Of a DNA stretch of 64,000 bases, positions 45,551 to 62,407 are shown one piece after another. The notes beneath the pieces were generated by a model. It was not told where the DNA came from. It did no database searches and saw only the letters and a list, made by a program, of their open reading frames with translations. The DNA is from Chionoecetes opilio (Eukaryota; Arthropoda; Malacostraca; Decapoda; Majidae): positions 600,794 through 664,793 of the forward strand of contig JACEEZ010020317.1 in NCBI GenBank assembly GCA_016584305.1, given 5' to 3'. The position numbers and the translations under genes were made by a program. Position 1 is the first letter of the stretch. The number at the start of each line of letters is the position of its first letter.

Positions 45551-46570
45551 AAATGTTTCTGTAAATTTCCACTAACAACAATCACGCGGCTTCTGTGGAT
45601 ACCAAGAAACCAGGATATATATATAGGATAAGATACTTGAATCCTGTCTTGACAATCTATACGTAGTACCAATAGTGAGGTTATTGACTATACAAATTGC
45701 CACCACATCAGGATGAAGTCAAGCAGCAGTGAGTGGGGCTCGAACGCTGGGACATGAGGAATTGTAGAGGACTATATATGAATTCCTAGTATAGAGTTAA
45801 CTGTTGCTCTGTTCATCTTCCCGGAGGTGACAACAAGGTAAGGAAATTCACAGGGTACGCAGGCATGCAGGAATGGACAGTTAAGATATGGATGTGAAAA
45901 TGCTACCCGCTCAAGTGAACTCTGTGAAAGAAAATAATGACACATTTGTCCAGAGCATCTGTACACAAACAAGTCTGGACTGTGGGCAATGACATCTTTT
46001 CACCGCGCATCAGAGAACATGAGAATCTGTTACTAGGTCTTAAAGAATACCAGATCGTATTTTCAAGGTATACGTGCCAGAAAATATGAACGACACTTAT
46101 TTGAAACAACAGAACTCACATAACTTTGAACTATAAACACAAGGATATTTTTCAACGAATATCAGATAATGTGAGATTGTTTTTTCTTTGGGTGTCACAA
46201 TAATAATAGGAAGTCGTCTTTTTACTGTCATCACAATATACTTGGATCTTTTCCCGGCTATGTGCCACACACGCTTTGAGCTTAGTAAACAGTATCACAT
46301 ATTATTGTTATTTAACTAAGTGATCTAGAATGCTGGAATCACTGAGTAACCATCATATACACGTGGTAGCAATGCAGTGGTGAGAGTCGCTTCGCTGGCT
46401 GCACACCTCCCAGCCCTATCAGTAACGGGATTCGAGCGCTGCCTGAGACCACAAGTGAACGTAACTGTGCATGGCAATCCAGACGGCACAGTGACCCTGA
46501 ATCTCGAAATATTACGTCAATCCCCCTAAAGGTGCCGCGACGAATAAGAATAATATTAATAGTTATCATT
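45551..46570. other. No gene; SINE-like scraps
   Basis: GGGGCTCGAACGCTGG (45736) and ACGGGATTCGAGCGCTG (46425) resemble B-box ends of degraded tRNA-derived repeats. Nothing else is supported. Confidence 0.35.
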
Positions 46571-46574
46571 ATTA

Positions 46575-46778
46575 CCCCTTGAGACCCAGAACGTAATTTC
46601 CATTGTAATTTGGGTACCATAAGACGATTTTTAGTGAATATAAGCAAAAAAAAATAGATATGACCTGTTTAGTATCCTTGTCTACTAGCTAATTTGGTTT
46701 ATTTAGTTACTTTTCGTAATTTTATGGCTGACAAAATACAATCTTTTATAGCACAGGAAAGATCTGGGCGTGAAGGGG
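46575..46778. mobile_element. piggyBac-like MITE (copy 3, outside the gene)
   Basis: Matches 28667-28869 over its length (GTAATTTGGG.ACCATAAGAC and onward), with ends CCCCTTGAGACCC and GGGCGTGAAGGGG and TTAA on the right. It is more diverged than the two intronic copies are from each other. Confidence 0.7.
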
Positions 46779-46943
46779 TTAAGGGTACAAATGCGTAATG
46801 CTACCCCATGCTACATTAGTTTTTTCTGTGGTGTTTGAGTAGCTGACTCTCTACTCCCGTCTGTCATCCTCAGACTGACACCACGTCGCCGTTTCTGGGA
46901 TCCTCGTCCTTCGCTAACAGGGAAAGAAAGAGGAGGGAGGGAA

Positions 46944-46986
46944 CAAAGCCAGTAAATAGTAATAATATAACTATTTACTGGCTTTG
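46944..46986. repeat. Perfect 17-bp stem hairpin
   Basis: CAAAGCCAGTAAATAGT, a nine-base loop, and the exact reverse complement. Confidence 0.7.
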
Positions 46987-47124
46987 GGAGGCAGAGGATA
47001 GCGGAGGGAGTAACTGAGCGATACAGACCCTCACCTGACACTACTCTTTTATTGCCTCTCCTCAAGCTTCTAGAGGGGGGGTAAGAAGAAGGCATGTGAA
47101 GGACAGTGAGCCCCACCCACCTCT

Positions 47125-47315
<191 letters not shown>

Positions 47316-47461
47316 GTGGGAGTATTGAGGAAACTGTACAGGACTCCCTTACATAGAGAGCGAGAGATAGTAAGTGACAACACTATCTTCTCATTTCCCA
47401 TTGAGATAAAGTAGTAATTTTTGTCTTGGATGCTATACTGCAATTGCCATCATACTCTACT

Positions 47462-47466
<5 letters not shown>

Positions 47467-47557
<91 letters not shown>
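47467..47557. repeat. (GA)n microsatellite
   Basis: Perfect GA tract. Confidence 0.97.
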
Positions 47558-47558
<1 letters not shown>

Positions 47559-49220
47559 AGTATACGATATGGTGGAAGGTGCTAATCCCTCATATCGCTA
47601 CAACTTCGCTCCCTCTGTTCTTTCTCCTAACCTCAGTCTCTAGTAGCAAAGGAAGAATCAGAAGCAAGGGCAGGAAGGCAGGTCAATTGATTGATTGATT
47701 TAATGCCAAAAAAAACGGGAATATGCCAGAAATCAGAGGTCATATGGCACTATGGCAAAGCATAAAAAGGGGAGGGGTTTTAGAAAAAATAGTGAAACGG
47801 TGAGGGAAGGGGAAAGAACGGAATGTTTAAGGCAGGTTTTTTTATTTTTTTATTTTTTATTTTATTTATTTACATCTATTACATAATATCAAAGGCATCG
47901 CACCAATCAACCACTCAAAGGGGGTTTTATATACCATCTCGGTAGGCTGGTATCGCAAAAGAACGATAAATTAGTTAAAAAATAAAGTCTATGCTTTGGT
48001 CTGTTTCCTAGAAGTATCACGTATGACAGTAATTATAGGCTGTCCATTTTTATATTTCCTTTTGTCTTTAATAATAAGAGGTCACATCGCAGAGGAAATC
48101 GTTATACACCATCGATACGATGCACAAAATTGGTGGACAAAAACATTCGCTTACGTGTCCTAACCTCAATCTTCGCTTAAAAGTCTCTCCCGGGAAAAAT
48201 CGCATGCAACGAAAAAACTGAACGATTCCTTTAGCACAGACTGATGGGAAGTTATTGCTGCAGCATGTATTGTTGTGGAAATCAATTTATCGGCTTATCC
48301 GTCTTCGTAAGGTAAAAATATATCTTTTTTACTCACGAACCTCTGGCACTCTGCATGGTCGATTAGGCTGACTAGAAAATAAAAGAGGGCAGATAAAAAG
48401 ATCGATACATTGATGGCCAGATACAGTATAGAAAATAAGATGACACGAGCAGAGATACATCCAAAACTCCGATAAGTAAGTCGGTAAATTGATAGTTATA
48501 CACAAATACATAGTCATAAGTATACATACGTACTTACTTACAGATAGACAAATAAAAATCAATGCGAGTATTTACGTACAAGCAGCCAGATAGGACGAAA
48601 ACAAACTAACAAATATATTTTAAGTTAAACTGATGACGAAGAAATTAAAAGAGATAGGTAGCTCAAGACGACCACAAGTGTGAGATGTCATTAAAATAAA
48701 AAAGTTATTTCACGTAATTATTCTGACCTGACCGAAAGGCTCATTATGCGGCAGCTTTGACTATCGATCGCACATGACTATGCGCGGCACATGACTATTT
48801 GACTATTATGACTATAATTTTTTGACTATTATGACTATTTGACTATGCGCGGCACATGGAACGACAGAAAGGGTCAAGGAAGAGAAGGAAGGAAGGAAGG
48901 AAAGAATAATAAGGGATTGGATGTGACTATAGAGTAGACCAATACGTGTCACTAATTAAAATACTAAAACAAGGAAAGAAAAAGAAAGCAAGATAAATGT
49001 CAAGAAAAAAAATAATGAAGGAATGAGAGAAAGAAAGAAAAACAAGAGTGTGGGAATTAACAGAGTAGATTCATCATAGAAATTTGATAAGATAAAGAAA
49101 AATAATCACTTAAAAAAAAACGATTCATCCATCCACCAATTTACGTTACTGCCTAGTCACTAAAGGTATAACAATACGTCCATAATTCACGTTACTATAA
49201 TCTGAATCTTACTATAATCG
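47558..49220. other. No gene; simple-sequence patches
   Basis: GATTGATTGATT at 47688-47700, a T-rich run at 47838-47870, GACTATTTGACTATTATGAC repeats at 48775-48850 and GGAAGGAAGGAA at 48886-48902. No coding evidence. Confidence 0.5.
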
Positions 49221-49466
49221 GACCGGCTTAAACTGGCATCTGGGTGGGGCAGCTCAGCAGGAATGCGCTAATGCTATAGCTATAGCTAATGCTAATGCAT
49301 ATTTCAATATGCCACATATTGAAAATAATTGAGCTTAACTTTTGTGATATTTGTAAAAGGCATCACAAAATAGATATACACGTATTGATACAATTTTAAC
49401 GTGGTAAATATGTAAACAGCTGGAGGCCTCAGGCGACTCCACCCAGACTGCTAGTTTAAGCCGGTC
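49221..49466. mobile_element. Possible 246-bp MITE
   Basis: The ends GACCGGCTTAAACT and AGTTTAAGCCGGTC are inverted repeats that continue imperfectly through a GGTGG/CCACC block. No convincing target duplication. Confidence 0.45.
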
Positions 49467-49980
49467 ATCTCTCTCGTGGGCCTCGGTCAGGGACGATCGC
49501 GTACAAAGCTCGATGTAAAAGCACACTGAATATGGGCGCCGTTCAGTTACACTCTTCGGGAGGGTGATGTTAAGGTTATTTTTGACTCTAAACACGTGAC
49601 CGGGCAACTTGTGCGTATCTGTTAATTAACGGGGAAGAAGGGTGAGGAAGAAGAGTGGAGGAGCCAGGGTGCCAGGAAGCATCTATGGTTAAAGGGTTTA
49701 GGGATAAGAGTGGAGGGGGAGGGGAAGGGAGGCAAGGTTAGGGTAGTGATAAAAGGGTGATTAGTTCAATAGTTAGTAATGTGAAGGGTGTCGTTAAGGG
49801 TAGGTCAAGATGAGGGTGGAGGTTGTGTGTGTGTGTGTGCGCTGGAGTCATTGGTGTAATAGAAGTCACAGAATAGAAATTAACATCCACCAGTGTGGGT
49901 AGCGCGCATGCAGGAATTATATTAAGGGTCTTGAAAGTCTGTGAGGAGGTAATTAAATATATAATACATGTATACCTATT

Positions 49981-50017
<37 letters not shown>

Positions 50018-52239
50018 ACACACACACACACACACACACGCCATTACATCACAAGCAAGCGAGTCTCTATTCCGTGACTTGGCATCGAATTCTACTATTA
50101 TCGCATTTTTTTTTCCAACTTATAATTCAGTGTCTCTTAGGTAATAAGTTCAATACGGACTTACCCTTAATACCTGCGTTTTATGTTCAGATTTATTATT
50201 TAAATTGGTTCATACATGACTGAAATTAACATTAAATCCTTGCTTCAGGCAAGGCGAAGCTTATACGGGCAGTTGGTAAATGTTTCACTATCCTCGTTCA
50301 TTACGGCTAGTTCGAGTAATGGAAACAAAAAATATATTCCATTAGTTTTCAGCGTCGATCATTACAAATAACAGAAAGAAACAAGGGTTAACAAACGCGC
50401 AACGTTTCAAACTAAATTCAGTTCATCTATACAATTGCACTGCTTAAATAGGTGTTAATTACCACATGAGGCTTAGAAGCAAACGAAGAGGAATCAAGTG
50501 CACAGGACAAGGAGGTCGATGTTTTAAAGATATTCTGAAACAACATCCACCCATGGGCATCCATAAGAAAAATCATTTAGGACTTTCTTGAACTGATTCA
50601 CAAATTATGTTCAGTCACTACAACTTCAAGACACGCCAGCTTGCTTAAAGGTGATAGCACACCGGTGTCTGTTCGTTTGCTTTCACGCCATATTCAGGAA
50701 AAGCACTGGCGCTCTTTTGTTAGACACACGCTCGTTGATCCAGCTGATGTTCATGCAAAGTTTTTTGTGTAGATTAATTATCATCACTTATATTAAACGG
50801 AATGTGAAAGTTTCTTCGTTACTGTATCATGTAAAAAAAAATATCTCTTGTGGTTCTGACTTTATGAGTATCTGGTGTTGTTCAATCTTAGGTGAAATAT
50901 CATGCCATATATCAATGCTGACACAATATATTACCTCACAGATATAACAAGAGGAATACTTGATAAGTTGATATTCGAAAAAAATGTCATTATCTTTATC
51001 CTCACACCGCAACTGATGGTCAATGTCACTTTTCACTGATACCCATAATTTTACCTTTCCTCCTGTGATTGATGGTCATGACTCACTCGGACTCTCACGC
51101 TATTATCTGTCCCCTTGCCTATCGTATGTTTTTCTTTATTTTTCTTTTCACTTGAAGGCATGCGTTACTCATAAACTCCACATGTTGATATCCCGTTTTC
51201 CCATCTTCGTATCGTTGTTTTCAGGGAGTATCGTCGCTTAAAGTAGATATTTTATTCGGTTCATGTCTCTTTATAATACTGGCAGTGTTCATGATTATCT
51301 CGAAATTATTACTCATCATGTTGTAGGACTTTACTCAGTTTAGATTCGACAGTTCTAACTCTAAGACGAGGTCCAGACTAGGATATGATTTCATAAAACT
51401 AATAAGACTCGTGACTTGACTTGAGATGTTCCAGAACATGAACTGTTTACTTATAATGGATGCTCTTACTAACGTCGTCACATGAGCTGAAAAGTCGTGG
51501 CCTGAACATAACTAATCGATGCAACCAATCAAGCGAGGGTTTTGACAGCCGGGAAATACGGAATTATGCTTTCAATGTCACATCCACAAGAAAGATTTTA
51601 CAGTGTCTAATATCGAAGGTATGCTAAGGCCTATGTGAAAGACAACCATGCTAGGCCTACTTTGACAGGACATTTATACCTCCATAAATATTAATCACTT
51701 TTCTTTTTGGTCGTAAAAGAAATGGACACTATACATGCCACAGCTGCTCGTTTAGACTCATGATAGGCAGAACACAGAAACACTAAGATCTAAATTATAC
51801 AAGAGTTACATCAATGGTGGAAATATCTATGAACACTAAAAATAGTATAATGCATTAATTTTGACACCTACGTCGTAGTATTCCATCGCCTTTAAGTATG
51901 ACAGAAGGAGTAAAAGTCAAAGTCCATGTTATTAACTAATAGCACTACAGACCCAGCACGTACAAGACCCCCATGCATGCGGGGCCCCCACAGCCACACC
52001 CACGCATGCAGTACACCGCCATACGCTTTGGATCCCCATTCCCCAAGGTTCAAGGCTATTCGGGTGTGCTTCACTGTTGACCTTCAGGTGATGGCTACCG
52101 AGTTTATAATAATATTTTCTAATATTTTTTTTGTTTTTACATTAGAGAGGACTGGTTAACATGAAAAAGAAACCATTACAAAATGCCCGCTAGTTGCCAG
52201 TCCCCTTAGCTCACCCACTGTACAATTTAGGTTAAGTGG

Positions 52240-52242
<3 letters not shown>
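49467..52242. other. No gene seen
   Basis: AT-rich, with an (AC)n tract at 49986-50038 and a GT tract near 49826. Open frames are short and have no recognised domain. Confidence 0.5.

Positions 52243-52283
<41 letters not shown>
52243..52283. repeat. (CT)n microsatellite
   Basis: CT tract of about 40 bases. Confidence 0.95.
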
Positions 52284-52288
<5 letters not shown>

Positions 52289-52629
52289 GTTGTTACCATT
52301 ATTATAGATTTAATGTAAACATTCGACAACCTGTCAAGTATTGTCAGTCGAACAATATCCATAAAAATCTTTCCTTAACTAGTGTGTGTGTGCTAAGGAA
52401 ATCACCAATAACCAGTTGACAGGAGACATACATACATGACAGCCGAATATTTACAACACATTTTAGTATATCCCTCTCCCAAACCCCTTTCCTAACCCCT
52501 CCCCTTCCCCCACAACCCCATCACACAGCGGTTAACCAGCACAGTTACACCTGCTGCTGTCTTCTCTCCAGTCTCCACCCTGTTGCATCCACAAGTGTTT
52601 GAACAAGTGTGGGTGTAGCCGGCGAAAAC

Positions 52630-52644
52630 GCTGCCCCCTAGTGG
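52630..52644 (-). promoter_or_regulatory. Candidate CTCF-type site
   Basis: On the minus strand CCACTAGGGGGCAGC fits the known CTCF core CCASYAGRKGGCAS. It is a single motif hit, and binding is not implied by sequence alone. Confidence 0.4.
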
Positions 52645-53740
52645 TGAGTCATGTGTAGCCCACTCCCACCCTTCACACTCATGACCACACAGGCTTAACA
52701 CCAGCAGGCACAGAACGCCGGTAACCTGAGCAACGGTGTAGAGGCCGATAATAGGTTTCTTAACACCACAGAATCATATGGAATACCGGTTTAATCAATG
52801 TTATGATGCATGAACACGTAAAACAATACACCATAATGACATCGTCGCCAAATATAAACTGATTATCCCTCAACCTTCAACACACACACACGTATACACA
52901 CAAGACGTCGTTATATAGTTATATATATAGTTACACTACCACACAAATTTCACCCTATACAAACCTAGGAAACAGTACATGTAGTGACATAATGTAGTCT
53001 TCAATCACTTACCCCAAAAGCTGATAAACCTTTCGTGTTCCTTAGGCGGTCGGTAGATCACTTTACAACCAGAAGCTGGTTAGTATGCACCCCAACCTTC
53101 ACTGGCTAGCTAACAACACTGAGGGAGTGGCTACGCCGCGTACTGTGCACTACTCCAAGGCGAAGTAACAAGTGAGTGAGGGCGAGAATAGACAGGAGGC
53201 GGTGGTGGAAGGGGGGAGGAGAGGATGGAAGGAGAGAGGGGTTATGGACGCAGGTGGTGATGGAGGAGTGAGGGAGAGGTAGGAAGGGGAACAGCTGAGT
53301 GGTGTAGGAGGGACGCTGAGGAGCAAGGGAGGGGCAACCGGCGCGAGAGGAAGCACGCTGGGAGGTTAGGCAAGAGCTTCCACAAACTCCCATACTTTTT
53401 ATCGTTATACTAACGTTTTATTCACTCTCTGACATCATTGACGTGTATCACTGCGGCTCATTAGTACCGTGAGTTTCGGTCATCAGGTCATTCTGATTAC
53501 AGTGAAGCTATGGAATAGTCTCGCCTTCAAAATTGCCACTGCGTGTTGAGTTGACACATTTTCTGGAGAGTAAACTATAGCGCAAGGATCTGTGGGCTAA
53601 AAGTCTACTTTAATATTTAATATTATGCTTACTGTTCCCCATGAGTTGTGATTCTCTCTCATTACAAGCAAAAGTGGTAAACGTATGATCATGCTCACTG
53701 TAACTTAGTATTAGTCACTGTAACTGTAGCTGTAATTAGG
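52645..53740. other. No gene established; purine-rich part
   Basis: 53155-53360 is strongly purine-rich on the plus strand (GGAGGAGAGGATGG-type). Minus-strand open frames there are low-complexity. Confidence 0.45.
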
Positions 53741-53945
53741 TACTCCGTGGTGTAGGGGAAGCACGCTCGATTCACAACCGAGAAGTCCCGGGTTCGATCC
53801 CCGGGCGGAGCGGAAACAGGTGGGCTGTTTCCTTAAAACCCGAGCCCCTGTCCACCCAGCAGTGATAGGGCACCGGGTGTTAGCCGGGGGTTTGTAACCC
53901 GCCTCCCGGGGTGCTGGCTTCGGCCAACACTATAAGCACTAGCAG
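53741..53945 (+). mobile_element. tRNA-Val-derived SINE, copy 1
   Basis: The first 72 bases fold like a tRNA. They have A box TGGTGTAGGGG, an anticodon loop TTCACAA (CAC, Val), and a T arm CCCGGGTTCGATCCCCGGG. The first two acceptor pairs do not match (TA against CG). The shared non-tRNA body follows (GGGCTGTTTCCTTAAAACCC and onward), identical in layout to 63796-64000. A SINE is therefore favoured over a functional tRNA gene. Confidence 0.85.
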
Positions 53946-54540
53946 ACAGCACTCTAGGGGTAGTTTGTGAGAGAGCTGTCTGGTTACAACGGAGATCCAT
54001 CACAGCTGCGTCGATACGACGAAATTATTCAAACATCAAACTACGATAGCTTCTATGTATTTTTATTTTTCACATACAAGGAGCATCGTTATTGAATTTA
54101 CATGACTCACAAATCAGCTGATAGAAGAAACTGTAGGCTACCGTAAATATACCTTTAAACCCTTATCGACCCTAGCTACTGTCAACAGATCACACACACA
54201 CACACACTACCTGTAGGTATTCACTGCACCCCATATAAACCTCCACCTCACTCCTTAAACACTCCGCCTTCACACTGCACATCTTTAATACAACGGAGAA
54301 CAGACAACAATGTCAACCCTTCCAACCCTCAACACTCCTTAACCATAGGTAACGGAGACACGTACGCTTCCATAAGCTACATGTGCACTCCTTCATTACT
54401 GGATACTCACAGGGGAGGTCTTTTCTAAAACGCGACGCACTACCGCCTCAAGAACGCATTAACCTTTATTGACGGACGTTGTGCGCGGAAGTCACACATC
54501 ATTACTTTTTCATGAAGACCCACACAGGGCCACACACACA
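53946..54540. other. No gene seen
   Basis: Mixed sequence with a short (CA)n at 54190-54206. Confidence 0.45.
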
Positions 54541-54542
54541 CA

Positions 54543-54546
54543 CTCA

Positions 54547-54618
<72 letters not shown>
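54543..54618. repeat. (CT)n microsatellite
   Basis: CT tract with one TTT interruption. Confidence 0.96.
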
Positions 54619-54622
<4 letters not shown>

Positions 54623-55077
54623 ATATTCATCTATCTTGCTATCCTTTATTTCTTTATAAAGATCCATTCTAGAAGATATTTATCTCTCTTCCTCATACTT
54701 ATATCCTGTCTTTTCTTTGCAAATAACAAGCAAATGCATAGGCTACATAAATTAATAAAATAAATGAATAACTTATAATACTTGTAGCCAACACACACAC
54801 ACACGCACACACACACAACAAAAAATCAAGTTCCTGTTTCTTTCTTTTTTCAAGGGAAATGACACTATCGACAGAGACCTTCTAACCTTCCTCCCTCGTC
54901 CCTTTCCGTTGCCTTCTATGACACACAGGGAATGCCGAGACACGTAGCGTAGCCTATGTTGTGCCCCCCGTGTCTCAGGCCTGGCTACCTTTTATATATA
55001 ATAATAATCTACACCACAGCACAGTGCGAGTGTTATGTAGTGTATTGGGCGGCGGGGGCTGCTACTTCCCTATGGCT

Positions 55078-55345
55078 ATGATGGTAATGATGATAATAAT
55101 AACTATGATAATAAAAATAATAATAATAGTAATGATAAAACAAATAATGATAATAATAACTAATGATAATAACAATAATGATGATAATAACAATCATAAT
55201 GAATTATACTATTAATAAGGAGGATGAAGATGATGATAACAATAATGATAATAGTAAAAGTAATAATAATGATAATATCAGTAAGAGGAAGAAGAAAAAT
55301 AGTAAGAATAATAATACGAATAATAATGAAAATAATGATGATATC
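55078..55345. repeat. (GATAATAAT)n-like degenerate microsatellite
   Basis: About 265 bases of ATAATGATAATAA-type trinucleotide-rich sequence. Confidence 0.85.
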
Positions 55346-57404
<2,059 letters not shown>

Positions 57405-57479
57405 TATATACATATGTATCAATGAATAAATAAGATATACGAAACACACAAAGAGGGGCAAGAGAGATGAAAGGGAATT

Positions 57480-57660
57480 AAGTTTTCCAAATAGAGCAAT
57501 ATATCAGATGAATGTACAACTAAATTTTTAAAAGTGTGTGTGATTACCATCCACAATATAAAAATATGTACGAAAAAACGTGACAAAACAACCTTGATTC
57601 CATCCTGTAAAAGTACAATTAGGTAAGAGCACACACAGTACAGAGCAAAAGTACAATTAG
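57480..57660 (+). repeat. Dispersed repeat ending AATTAGGTAAGAG
   Basis: Shares CCATCCTGTAAAAGTACAAT-type ends with 42905-42950 and 63140-63185. The last 21 bases (AAAGTACAATTAGGTAAGAG) are duplicated at 57610 and 57649. Confidence 0.6.
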
Positions 57661-57665
57661 GTAAG

Positions 57666-57741
<76 letters not shown>

Positions 57742-57742
57742 T
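57666..57742. repeat. (TG)n microsatellite
   Basis: TG tract with TTTG interruptions. Confidence 0.95.
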
Positions 57743-58151
57743 GTTGTGGGGGGTGTCATTGTGTGTGAGGTTCCAGCTTACATAAAGATCGGTCTCTCTG
57801 AGCTCTAAACACTTTCCAGGAGGGTAACAGTTGGAAATCGCGTATCAAGCACATGCTCAGACCGTGCGTGGTGAATTACATATACATTGGTGCACGGCGG
57901 TGGTGAGAAATATAAAATAAAACATAAGCTGCGTAAGAACATGAATGATAGAGATAGCAATACCTAACGTACCATGAAACATTGTGTATTTACTAAGAAT
58001 CACACACAGTCTGCCTGTAGGAGTACTGGAAGGAAAGGAGCAACTGTGTTATTTAGGAGTAGGTGAATCAATATATACCAAGTCTTGAGCGCCAGGAACG
58101 TTAAACAAACCAATCTTTTCGCAATTATCGTATAGTTTGCTCTATATATAC

Positions 58152-58243
58152 GGTGACTGGCAATAAGCGGGCTCTTTCAGTTCGCTCTCCTTCGTCTTTT
58201 TCTGTCCTATAGCTATACTACCTTGTGATGTAAAAAAAAAAAA
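58152..58243 (+). mobile_element. LINE-like 3' tail, copy 3
   Basis: GTGACTGGCAATAAGCGGGC, pyrimidine-rich middle, CTTGTGATGTA and an A-run. Confidence 0.6.
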
Positions 58244-58676
58244 AGAAGATAATAATAATAACAATAACCTACCACAACACAACACTCCAGGAAGACGAAA
58301 CAAGAGAAATCTATACGACTTAGTTAAATGTCATGAAGAACTTTTTCAACCCACAGACCTTTACAGAGCTATGCCACGCCCCCTTCTCAGCTTCTTACCT
58401 TACACGAAACACCATTACTAACTCTACAGATCAATACGAAAACTCACCCCATTTGTTTCAGCACCTCCTTGTTCCCGTCGTTACTGGACTCAATAGGCGA
58501 CGTTGGCGATACACACAACCAAGACTGCGAGTACCTTGTATACGTATAATGTTGACGGCGACGCTATAGACGGGACGCTGTTTTATAGATTTATTCAAGA
58601 GATACTTTGATTTCTAGGAACACCGCTGTGATCTTTCCAAAGGCCACGTATAGGTTTAGTTCTATCTATTTATTAT

Positions 58677-60300
<1,624 letters not shown>

Positions 60301-60308
60301 ATCCTCAC

Positions 60309-60777
60309 CAGTGGCGCACCCATGGGGGGGCCAAGGGGGGCATGCCCCTCCCAAAATTAACTACCTTGTAAGAAATCAGATTACACTAACAGTCGGTTAT
60401 GAAATATTTTTTACAGGTTCTAGCGATGTGACCGCGTCACCATGCCCATGTATATGGGCATGGGCTTGGGCTACACCCAAGGCCAAGGGATATAGAGAAT
60501 TCCCTATTCCATATTCTAAATTCCCTTGGCCTTGGCTACACCTTGATTTGGTCTCACTTATGCTTCACGTAATGCCTTGGACAAGCCTCTAACACTACCA
60601 AAACTATTGTTTCAGTAGCAGAAATAAGAAATAAGGCCTGAAAAGGGAATCAGCTGCTGTCGGAAAAAAATTTACCATCCAGAGGCTTGGGAGAAATCTG
60701 GCGGGTTCACTATACTACTGACAAAAAAAAAATCTAGCCCCCCCTCCAAAAAAAAAAAAATCCTGGGAGCGCCCCTG
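60309..60777. mobile_element. hAT MITE, relative of 19412-19788
   Basis: The ends CAGTGGCGCACCCATGG and CCTGGGAGCGCCCCTG are inverted repeats. The flanks ATCCTCAC and ATGTTCAC match at 6 of 8 positions. It contains an extra tandem block (GGGCATGGGCTTGG, CCAAGGCCAAGGGATA) that the 19-kb copy lacks. Confidence 0.75.
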
Positions 60778-61265
60778 ATGTTCACCACCCTCTTCTTGAC
60801 CTTTATGATATTTAACTTGACATATCGTGCCCTTCATGCACCTCAAATCAAAGGGCGATCGTCACCATTTCGTTATTTTGGGGCTATCAAATAAGAACCA
60901 TCAAAGTTAAAACTATTTTCTTCGCTTCCAATGTACAGTACAGTTATCACATTCAAAGAGTAGTGAAGCCATTGACAGTGTTATCCGATCCTCTTCTTTT
61001 TCGTAAATTGCAGACACGAGATTGCAAAGCCTGTTATGTCCCTGTTCACATGCATTACATAAAATTATGTTTACGATAACTAAAGGAACACACGATCGCT
61101 AAGGGATTACAAGAAAAAGTCATCGCGTTGGAAATAAACCCCGCATGTAATAAATACACAGAAAAAGGCAAGAAAAAAAGTCCTGAAGCATAAGAATTAA
61201 AAACACAAAAAGCTTGTTCGTGTGTCAGTTCAAGCAAGTTATCGAATGCATGGCTGGGTTATGGT

Positions 61266-61269
<4 letters not shown>

Positions 61270-61362
<93 letters not shown>
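61270..61362. repeat. (GA)n microsatellite
   Basis: Perfect GA tract. Confidence 0.97.
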
Positions 61363-61364
<2 letters not shown>

Positions 61365-62407
61365 GCCATCGCTTATATCCGCTAGGGCCTTAGGCATTCA
61401 AATATGAAGTTATAAACATAATATGGTTTGAGTTCTTCTACTAGGATAACGTGTTGTTTACATACCCACAACGTGTTCCCAGCCGAGGAGCTGTCATGCG
61501 GGCATCCTGTACAAAGGTTATCGGAAAGAATCAAGGAATAAAGTAACGGGGAAAAAATCAAGTTAGACTTCTGCTCGATTATTCTGTTACATTACTTTCG
61601 ATACTTGGACTCCTTTACTCTCTTTTCTACATTCGTGTACAAAAGAAAGAAGAAGAAAAAACCCTCAGCACTTATTAGATGCGAGGGACGCTGTGACTGG
61701 TGACAAGAATTTAGTTCGTGTGACTTTCAGGGACATTAAAGTCCTGTTACATCCTGAAGGTCACAGGAAAAGGAAAAGTCTTTACTGTAATGGTTGTGGT
61801 TAAACATAAATATTGAATTTGCAAACCTTAAAGATGGGAGAAACTGTTCTTTGTTTGCTGCTTGGTTAACTATAAAGCTCTGAGGATTTCATATCAAAGA
61901 TTACAAGACCTTGACCCATAGTATACACGATCGCTACGGTCATGTATACCTTATATCTTGTTTTATTTCGATGGTAAGTTACGCGTATTGTCCCGCGTGT
62001 TAAATTAGTAATTAATTAATAGTAACACATCGATAACAATCCCTTCTGCCTACCCGAAATAGGCATAGTCCCAAACAGGTATATTTTACTTATGATATAT
62101 CCACGATGCGAAATACCCGTCTGATAACCCGTTACTGAATACAGATTCAGTAATAAAGAAATACACAAATAATACATAAAAAAGGTTAGTTATTTAGAAG
62201 GGAACTTATCATTTACCCACATACATTATATATTCTTCGCTTTTTAATACCTCCTTCCTACGTATATAGTTCGCTCAAGAGAGGCGCAAATCAATGCATT
62301 AAAATTAGTATATAACAGTAGTAAGTCTATTCCTTTATGTGTTAGAGAGGAGACAAAGGTAATGCTTCTTTATAGGTTGCATGGGTATAGCTATTAATTT
62401 TCGGATG
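61363..62407. other. Flank or 3' UTR of the RRM gene
   Basis: No other gene is seen. An AATAAA on the minus strand lies at 61962-61967, about 440 bases past the RRM gene's stop, and could end its transcript. Confidence 0.35.

Noticed and set aside
49221..49466. Assigning the inverted repeat to a named superfamily
   Set aside because: No clear target duplication, so only a generic MITE call is kept.
53106..53393. Minus-strand Ser/Pro/Leu-rich open frame
   Set aside because: It reflects the purine-rich composition of the plus strand; no domain or splice support.
53741..53812. A functional tRNA-Val gene
   Set aside because: The acceptor stem is broken at two pairs, and the same head plus tail recurs at 63796, which marks a SINE.
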